Assembly: GCA_947470165.1 (NCBI GenBank) | Contig: CANISN010000123.1 | Location: forward strand, 1 to 5,645 | Source: Burkholderiaceae bacterium | Lineage (GTDB): Bacteria; Pseudomonadota; Gammaproteobacteria; Burkholderiales; Burkholderiaceae | Length of the DNA stretch: 5,645 bases | Reading direction: 5' to 3' | In this document: positions 1 to 5,645 of the stretch, in pieces | How positions within the stretch are numbered: position 1 is the first letter of the stretch | Layout of the letters: the number at the start of each line of letters is the position of its first letter | Program-made: the position numbers and the translations under genes | The notes under the pieces: generated by a model | Databases searched by the model: none | Told to the model about the DNA's origin: nothing | The model's input: the letters and a program-made list of their open reading frames with translations, nothing else

Positions 1-455
1 TAGAGCAGTTAAATGAATTGGCTCAGATAGCTGCCTTACCAGAAGTTGCCGCTTTATCAAATAATCCAAAAGTATCTGCGGATGATCTAAGCAAGCTACT
101 ATCTGGCATGGTGAAGACAAAGCTTGACGGCAAAATCGCAAGCTTTTTAAGTCTTGTAAATCAAAACCACCGCTTATCAGCTATCCCTGAAATTGCTAAA
201 CAATTTGAGGCAATGAAGAATAAGAGCGAGGGCGCAGCAGAAGTAATGATTACTAGCGCATTCCCATTAGAGGGTTCTGCGTTAAATGATTTGTTGTCAA
301 GTTTGAAGAAACGCTTTGGGGGCAAAGAATTGCGCCCAACTATCCAAGTAGATCCAGAATTGATTGGCGGAGTTCGCATTCAAGTTGGAGATGAGGTAAT
401 GGATAGTTCAGTTAAGGCACAGCTAGCCCAAATGCAAGCAAGTCTTGGCGCATAA
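1..455 (+). CDS. atpH: F1Fo ATP synthase delta subunit, 5'-truncated by window edge
   Basis: This is the delta subunit (OSCP-type), the peripheral-stalk protein that ties the top of the alpha3beta3 head to the b subunits on the cytoplasmic face of the inner membrane. The frame is open from base 3 to the TAA at 453-455, giving 150 visible residues. Family members have about 178, so roughly 28 N-terminal residues of the helical domain lie upstream. The TTG at base 18 is in frame but falls inside the conserved domain and is not the real start. The C-terminal part carries the delta signature, with IQVDPELIGGVRIQVGDEV at about visible residues 113-131, and ends in an SSVKAQLAQMQ-type helix as in other proteobacteria. 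It lies 44 bases upstream of atpA, the standard order. Identification is firm; only the 5' end is missing. Confidence 0.96.
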   Translation, partial: EQLNELAQIAALPEVAALSNNPKVSADDLSKLLSGMVKTKLDGKIASFLSLVNQNHRLSAIPEIAKQFEAMKNKSEGAAEVMITSAFPLEGSALNDLLSSLKKRFGGKELRPTIQVDPELIGGVRIQVGDEVMDSSVKAQLAQMQASLGA

Positions 456-488
456 GTTATCCCATTAAGAACATACGAAATAAGACCC

Positions 489-493
489 AGGAG
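489..493 (+). promoter_or_regulatory. Shine-Dalgarno site of atpA
   Basis: AGGAG lies six bases before the atpA ATG, a near-ideal match and spacing. It is the strongest ribosome binding site in the window and fixes the alpha start at 500. The rest of the 44-base gap after atpH (456-499) holds no stem-loop or promoter that I can support. Confidence 0.85.
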
Positions 494-499
494 TAAGTA

Positions 500-2041
500 A
501 TGCAACTCAACCCTTCCGAGATCAGTGAGCTGATCAAAAGCCGAATCAGCGAAATGGGTGTTGATTCCCAACTTCGCAACGAAGGTACTGTAATTTCAGT
601 GACCGACGGTATTTGCCGTGTACATGGCTTGTCTGGTGTTATGCAGGGCGAAATGTTGGAATTCCCTAACAACACAATCGGCCTTGCCTTGAACCTTGAG
701 CGTGATTCAGTTGGCGCTGTGGTGTTGGGTGAGTACATCCATATTAAAGAAGGCGACCCAGTTAAATGTACGGGCCGTATTTTAGAAGTTCCAGTTGGAC
801 CAGAGTTGCTCGGCCGCGTTGTAAACGCACTCGGTCAGCCAATTGATGGTAAGGGCCCAATCAATACCAAGTTGACTGACTTTATTGAAAAAGTTGCTCC
901 AGGCGTTATCGCACGGCAATCCGTTAGCCAGCCAGTACAAACTGGGTTGAAGGCGATTGATGCGATGGTTCCAATCGGTCGCGGTCAGCGCGAGCTGATC
1001 ATTGGTGACCGCCAAACAGGTAAAACAGCAGTTGCGGTTGACGCGATCATTAACCAAAAAGGTAAAGGTGTTTATTGCGTTTACGTAGCGATTGGTCAAA
1101 AAGCTTCCACGATTGCTAACGTTGTTCGCAAGCTCACAGAGCTAGGTGCAATGGAATACACGGTGGTAGTTGCTGCGAGTGCTTCTGAGTCTGCAGCAAT
1201 GCAATACCTTTCAGCATATGCTGGTTGCACAATGGGTGAATACTTCCGTGATCGTGGTGAAGATGCATTGATCGTTTATGACGACTTAACAAAACAAGCC
1301 GTTGCATACCGTCAGATTTCTTTGCTCTTGCGTCGCCCACCAGGCCGCGAAGCTTACCCTGGCGATGTGTTCTATCTTCACTCCCGTTTGCTTGAGCGCG
1401 CTGCTCGTGTAAATGCCGATTACGTTGAGAAGTTTACGAACGGTACAGTTAAAGGCAAGACAGGTTCGTTAACTGCACTGCCAATTATTGAAACTCAAGC
1501 TGGTGACGTTTCTGCATTCGTTCCAACCAATGTGATTTCGATTACTGACGGCCAGATCTTCTTGGAAACCGACTTATTTAACGCTGGCGTACGTCCTGCG
1601 ATTAACGCCGGTATTTCTGTGTCACGTGTTGGTGGCGCAGCTCAAACTAAAGTTATTAAGAAGTTGTCTGGCGGTATTCGTACCGACTTAGCACAGTATC
1701 GTGAATTGGCAGCGTTTGCCCAATTTGCTTCTGATCTTGACGAAGCAACTCGTAAGCAGTTAGAGCGCGGTCGTCGTGTTACCGAATTGTGTAAGCAGGC
1801 TCAGTACAAGCCTTTGCAGGTTTGGGAAATGGCAGCTTCACTCTACGCTGTCAATAACGGCTTCTTTGATGACCTTGAAGTGAAGAACGTATTGCCATTC
1901 GAAAAAGGCTTGCAAGATCATTTGAAATCTAAATACGCTGATTTGGTTGGTCGTATTGAAGAGACTAAAGAATTGAGCAAGGATGACGAGGCCGCCTTAC
2001 GTGCCGCAATTGAGGATTACAAGCGTTCAGCCTCTTTCTAA
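500..2041 (+). CDS. atpA: F1Fo ATP synthase alpha subunit
   Basis: This is the non-catalytic nucleotide-binding subunit of the F1 head, present in three copies alternating with beta. At 513 residues it has exactly the Escherichia coli length. The order is an N-terminal beta-barrel (about 24-93), a RecA-like nucleotide-binding domain (about 94-380) and a C-terminal helical bundle. The Walker A motif GDRQTGKT is at 169-176, with Lys175 and Thr176 as phosphate ligands. A Walker B-like strand, ALIVYDD, is at 256-262. The alpha/beta family signature [10 protein letters not shown] is at 366-375, and Arg376 next to it is the arginine finger that reaches into the neighbouring beta catalytic site. Ser347 of VISITDGQ is also conserved. 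The ATG follows a strong AGGAG and the protein begins with the usual MQLNPSEIS. All 18 prolines use CCA or CCT, showing strong codon bias expected of an abundant protein. Nothing is truncated or missing. Confidence 0.99.
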   Translation: MQLNPSEISELIKSRISEMGVDSQLRNEGTVISVTDGICRVHGLSGVMQGEMLEFPNNTIGLALNLERDSVGAVVLGEYIHIKEGDPVKCTGRILEVPVGPELLGRVVNALGQPIDGKGPINTKLTDFIEKVAPGVIARQSVSQPVQTGLKAIDAMVPIGRGQRELIIGDRQTGKTAVAVDAIINQKGKGVYCVYVAIGQKASTIANVVRKLTELGAMEYTVVVAASASESAAMQYLSAYAGCTMGEYFRDRGEDALIVYDDLTKQAVAYRQISLLLRRPPGREAYPGDVFYLHSRLLERAARVNADYVEKFTNGTVKGKTGSLTALPIIETQAGDVSAFVPTNVISITDGQIFLETDLFNAGVRPAINAGISVSRVGGAAQTKVIKKLSGGIRTDLAQYRELAAFAQFASDLDEATRKQLERGRRVTELCKQAQYKPLQVWEMAASLYAVNNGFFDDLEVKNVLPFEKGLQDHLKSKYADLVGRIEETKELSKDDEAALRAAIEDYKRSASF

Positions 2042-2058
2042 GAGAGCCCGCATAAATC

Positions 2059-2928
2059 ATGGCAAGCACAAAAGAAATACGATCTAAGATCAAGAGCGTG
2101 CAAAATACGCGCAAGATCACGAAGGCAATGGAAATGGTCGCAGCATCCAAGATGCGCCGCGCCCAAGAGCGGATGCGTAATGCGCGCCCATATGCTGAAA
2201 AAATTCGTGAAATTGTAGCCAATCTTTCCAAAGCAAATCCTGAGTTCCGCCCTGCTTACATGGCGATTCGTGAAGTGAAGAAAATTGGCACAATCTTGGT
2301 TACAACGGACAAAGGTTTGTGCGGTGGTTTAAATACCAACGTATTGCGTCTGATTGCAAACCAAGTGCGCAATATGGAGGGCAGCAATATTGGCATTGAA
2401 TACACTGCCATTGGTTCAAAAGGCCTCCAGTTTTTAAATCGCTCTAAGGCAAAACTCATTTCTCAAACAATTCAGATTGGCGATACGCCACACATGGATG
2501 TTTTGATTGGCGCAATTACTGCCCAGTTGGAAGCGTTTGAGCGCGGTGAAATTGATGCTGTTTATTTGGCATACACCCGCTTTGTCAATGCAATGAAGCA
2601 AGAGCCTATTCTAGAAAAACTCTTACCTTTGGAATCGGCAGCATTAACTCCAGAAGAAAAGGCGGGCAACTCTTGGGATTACATTTACGAGCCAGATGCT
2701 GAGTCTGTCTTAAATGGCCTACTAAAGCGCTACGTAGAGGCAATGATTTATCAAGCTGTTGCTGAAAACATGGCTTCAGAACAATCTGCACGGATGGTCT
2801 CAATGAAGGCTGCCTCAGATAATGCGAAGAATGTAATTGGCGAATTGCAATTGGAATACAACAAAACACGACAAGCTGCCATTACTAAAGAGTTGTCAGA
2901 GATTGTTGGCGGAGCGGCTGCGGTTTAA
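2059..2928 (+). CDS. atpG: F1Fo ATP synthase gamma subunit
   Basis: This is the central rotor shaft, whose N- and C-terminal helices form a coiled coil inside the alpha3beta3 ring and drive the conformational changes at the catalytic sites. It has 289 residues, against 287 in E. coli. The N-terminal helix (about 2-55) has the typical [20 protein letters not shown], including Met24, which matches the E. coli coupling residue Met23 counted without the initiator. [10 protein letters not shown] at about 83-92 begins the Rossmann-like middle domain. The C-terminal helix holds SEQSARM (about 240-246) and the gamma signature [14 protein letters not shown] at 275-288. The gap after atpA is only 17 bases and the upstream sequence has just a poor GAGAG, 12 bases from the ATG. 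Translation is therefore probably coupled to atpA and weaker, fitting one gamma per three alpha. Confidence 0.98.
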   Translation: MASTKEIRSKIKSVQNTRKITKAMEMVAASKMRRAQERMRNARPYAEKIREIVANLSKANPEFRPAYMAIREVKKIGTILVTTDKGLCGGLNTNVLRLIANQVRNMEGSNIGIEYTAIGSKGLQFLNRSKAKLISQTIQIGDTPHMDVLIGAITAQLEAFERGEIDAVYLAYTRFVNAMKQEPILEKLLPLESAALTPEEKAGNSWDYIYEPDAESVLNGLLKRYVEAMIYQAVAENMASEQSARMVSMKAASDNAKNVIGELQLEYNKTRQAAITKELSEIVGGAAAV

Positions 2929-2968
2929 GCGGTTAGCGTTTAGGAATACGAAAGAATTCAGGAATTAA

Positions 2969-4384
<1,416 letters not shown>

Positions 4385-4396
4385 TCGAACTCATCT

Positions 4397-4401
4397 AGGG
4401 A
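4397..4401 (+). promoter_or_regulatory. Shine-Dalgarno site of atpC
   Basis: AGGGA lies four bases before the atpC ATG in a 21-base gap after the atpD stop. The match is moderate and the spacing slightly short, but it supports the ATG at 4406, which also gives a normal epsilon N-terminus. Confidence 0.7.
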
Positions 4402-4405
4402 AATT

Positions 4406-4822
4406 ATGTCAACCATACGCGTCGATGTAGTAAGTGCTGAGCAATCTATTTTCAGCGGAGAAGCCAAGTTTGTTGCGCTTCCTGGCGAGAATGGTGAGCT
4501 CGGTATTTTGCGTGGCCACACTCCTTTGATTACACGCATTCGTCCAGGTTCAGTTCGTATTGAAAAAGCTGATGGTGATGAAGAGTTTGTATTCGTTGCA
4601 GGTGGCTATTTAGAAGTGCAGCCAGACCATGTCACTGTATTGGCTGACACCGCCATTCGCGGACACGATCTTGATGAAGCCAAAGCTAACGAAGCTAAGA
4701 AACGCGCTGAAGAAGCTATGCAGAATCGTGGTACTGACTTTGATATGGCCTTAGCACAGTCAGAGTTTGCTATGGCAGCAGCACAATTAGCTGCAATTGC
4801 TCGTTTCCGTCGTAAAAAGTAA
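4406..4822 (+). CDS. atpC: F1Fo ATP synthase epsilon subunit
   Basis: Epsilon binds the foot of gamma and the c-ring and, in bacteria, can swing its C-terminal helices up to inhibit ATP hydrolysis. The 138 residues match the usual proteobacterial length. Residues 1 to about 86 form the beta-sandwich, with the typical [17 protein letters not shown] opening, [19 protein letters not shown] at 23-41 and [19 protein letters not shown] at 63-81. Residues from about 87 to the end form the two-helix hairpin, rich in Ala, Glu and Lys and ending in a basic RFRRKK tail. It is the last atp gene of the operon. Its TAA overlaps the AAGGG proposed as the ribosome binding site of hemE, so the two may be translationally coupled. 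No terminator follows. Confidence 0.98.
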   Translation: MSTIRVDVVSAEQSIFSGEAKFVALPGENGELGILRGHTPLITRIRPGSVRIEKADGDEEFVFVAGGYLEVQPDHVTVLADTAIRGHDLDEAKANEAKKRAEEAMQNRGTDFDMALAQSEFAMAAAQLAAIARFRRKK

Positions 4823-4825
4823 GGG
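4821..4825 (+). promoter_or_regulatory. Candidate Shine-Dalgarno site of hemE, overlapping the atpC stop
   Basis: AAGGG begins inside the atpC TAA and is the only decent ribosome binding match before hemE. It is 6 bases from an in-frame ATT (4832), 12 from a TTG (4838) and 15 from a second TTG (4841). Its position suggests coupling to atpC translation but does not decide the start. Confidence 0.5.
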
Positions 4826-4837
4826 TAGAACATTTTC

Positions 4838-5645
4838 TTGTTGTCAAATGACAGATTTTTAAAAGCCTGCTTGGGCGAAGCGGTTGATCAAACCCCCCTG
4901 TGGCTCATGCGCCAAGCTGGTCGGTATCTCCCGGAGTACAATGCAACCCGATCTAAGGCTGGTAGCTTCCTTGGCCTTGCTAAAAATCCAGCTTACGCTA
5001 CAGAAGTAACCCTCCAACCTTTGGATCGATACCCCTTAGACGCAGCGATTTTGTTCTCCGATATTTTGACCATTCCCGATGCTATGGGTTTAGGGCTGAA
5101 ATTCACTGCAGGCGAAGGCCCAAGCTTTGATCATCCCCTTCGTACCGAGGATGCAGTTCAAAAATTACGTATTGCGGATATGAATCAGCTCAAATACGTA
5201 TTTGATGCTGTTTCTGAAATTCGTAAGGCATTAATTCAAGATGGCAAGCAACGAGTTCCATTGATTGGTTTTTCTGGAAGCCCATGGACGCTGGCCTGCT
5301 ACATGATTGATGGTTCCGGTTCTGACGACTTTCGTCATGCCAAGACCATGATGTTCACCCGCCCAGATTTGCTAGAACATATCCTTGATATCAATGTGCA
5401 GTCAGTTGCGAACTATTTGATTGAGCAAGTAAAAGCAGGTGCACAGGCGCTCATGATTTTCGATACCTGGGGGGGCTTACTTCCAGATGGCTGGTACCAG
5501 CGGATGTCTTTGGCTGCAATGCAAAAAGTCATTGCATTGTTACCTCGTGAATATGAGGGGCGCAAGATCCCCGTTATCATGTTTACGAAAGGCGGCGGGA
5601 TTTGGTTAAGCGATATGGCCCAAGTTGGTGCAGATGTTATTGCGA
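4838..5645 (+). CDS. hemE: Uroporphyrinogen III decarboxylase, 3'-truncated by window edge
   Basis: HemE is a cytoplasmic, cofactor-free enzyme that removes four carboxyl groups from the acetate side chains of uroporphyrinogen III to give coproporphyrinogen III in heme synthesis. From the TTG at 4838, 269 residues are visible of about 350-365 usual, so roughly the last quarter is missing. The first family signature [10 protein letters not shown] is at 20-29, with Arg25 and Arg29 as substrate-carboxylate ligands. FSDIL holds the catalytic Asp75. [12 protein letters not shown] (144-155) is the second signature region, with active-site Tyr155. FDTWGG is at 208-213 and FTKGGG at 249-254. In the second signature the usual YMVEG reads YMIDG. 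The frame is closed upstream by a TAG at 4826 and has no ATG before the conserved region. TTG 4838 is chosen for its better spacing from AAGGG, but TTG 4841 or ATT 4832 are possible. Codon use is less biased than in the atp genes: 5 of 14 prolines are CCC. Confidence 0.95.
   Translation, partial: MLSNDRFLKACLGEAVDQTPLWLMRQAGRYLPEYNATRSKAGSFLGLAKNPAYATEVTLQPLDRYPLDAAILFSDILTIPDAMGLGLKFTAGEGPSFDHPLRTEDAVQKLRIADMNQLKYVFDAVSEIRKALIQDGKQRVPLIGFSGSPWTLACYMIDGSGSDDFRHAKTMMFTRPDLLEHILDINVQSVANYLIEQVKAGAQALMIFDTWGGLLPDGWYQRMSLAAMQKVIALLPREYEGRKIPVIMFTKGGGIWLSDMAQVGADVIA
4842..4853 (+). repeat. Small inverted repeat over the hemE start
   Basis: TGTCA-AA-TGACA is a perfect 5-base inverted repeat with a 2-base centre, or in RNA a 4-bp stem with an AAAU loop, followed shortly by five T at 4856-4860. 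It overlaps the second TTG candidate and the first hemE codons. It could fold in the mRNA or be a dimeric protein site, but its length allows chance occurrence and the T-run is coding (Phe-Leu). Confidence 0.25.

Noticed and set aside
18..455. TTG at base 18 as the start of a 145-residue delta subunit
   Set aside because: The frame is open to the window edge and the residues before it (EQLNE) align with the family, so the true start lies upstream.
457..738. Minus-strand open frame covering the atpH-atpA gap
   Set aside because: Most of it is antisense to the alpha N-terminus, and it has no recognisable protein features.
782..1099. Minus-strand open frame of 105 codons inside atpA
   Set aside because: It lies wholly opposite a highly conserved gene, has no recognisable domain and is explained as a shadow of atpA codon bias.
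2606..2869. Minus-strand open frame of 87 codons opposite atpG
   Set aside because: No family resemblance or ribosome site; it is antisense to conserved gamma sequence.
4700..4837. A sigma70 promoter for hemE inside the end of atpC
   Set aside because: Several AT-rich hexamers occur, but none pairs a good -35 with a good -10 at proper spacing.
4856..4864. T-run and A-run after the small inverted repeat as an intrinsic terminator between atpC and hemE
   Set aside because: The stem is only four to five weak pairs and the run lies within the conserved hemE coding region.

Overview
The window is the distal part of a bacterial F1Fo ATP synthase operon followed directly by a heme-biosynthesis gene, all on the + strand. 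The order is atpH (5' end outside the window), atpA, atpG, atpD, atpC, then hemE (3' end outside the window). The protein sequences look betaproteobacterial, in the Burkholderiales. The moderate, fairly AT-rich base composition and A/T-ending codons suggest a small-genome freshwater Polynucleobacter-like member of the Burkholderiaceae rather than high-GC Burkholderia or Ralstonia. That placement comes from recognition of the sequences, not from a database search.

Layout: 1-455 is the delta subunit lacking about 28 N-terminal residues. 500-2041 is alpha, 2059-2928 gamma, 2984-4384 beta and 4406-4822 epsilon. From about 4838 to the window end is uroporphyrinogen decarboxylase. Gaps between genes are 44, 17, 55, 21 and about 15 bases. 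No stretch over 300 bases lacks a gene, and I see no convincing promoter, terminator, RNA gene, mobile element or CRISPR array. The six genes therefore look like one continuous transcription unit, with hemE read from the end of the atp message or from an unseen promoter inside atpC.

The five atp products make the F1 head (alpha3 beta3 gamma epsilon) and the delta stator link. The Fo genes (atpB, atpE, atpF) would be expected just upstream. All nucleotide-binding motifs are intact in alpha and beta. HemE acts in the tetrapyrrole pathway; its link to ATP synthase is positional, though heme supplies the respiratory cytochromes that build the proton gradient used by the enzyme.

This is a conserved housekeeping region and I find no undescribed system in it. 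The points most worth a second look are small: the hemE start (no ATG, competing TTG/TTG/ATT codons, a Shine-Dalgarno overlapping the atpC stop, a small inverted repeat over the start), a tandem CCC-CCC proline pair at a PPG motif in atpD, and uneven Shine-Dalgarno strength across the atp genes.
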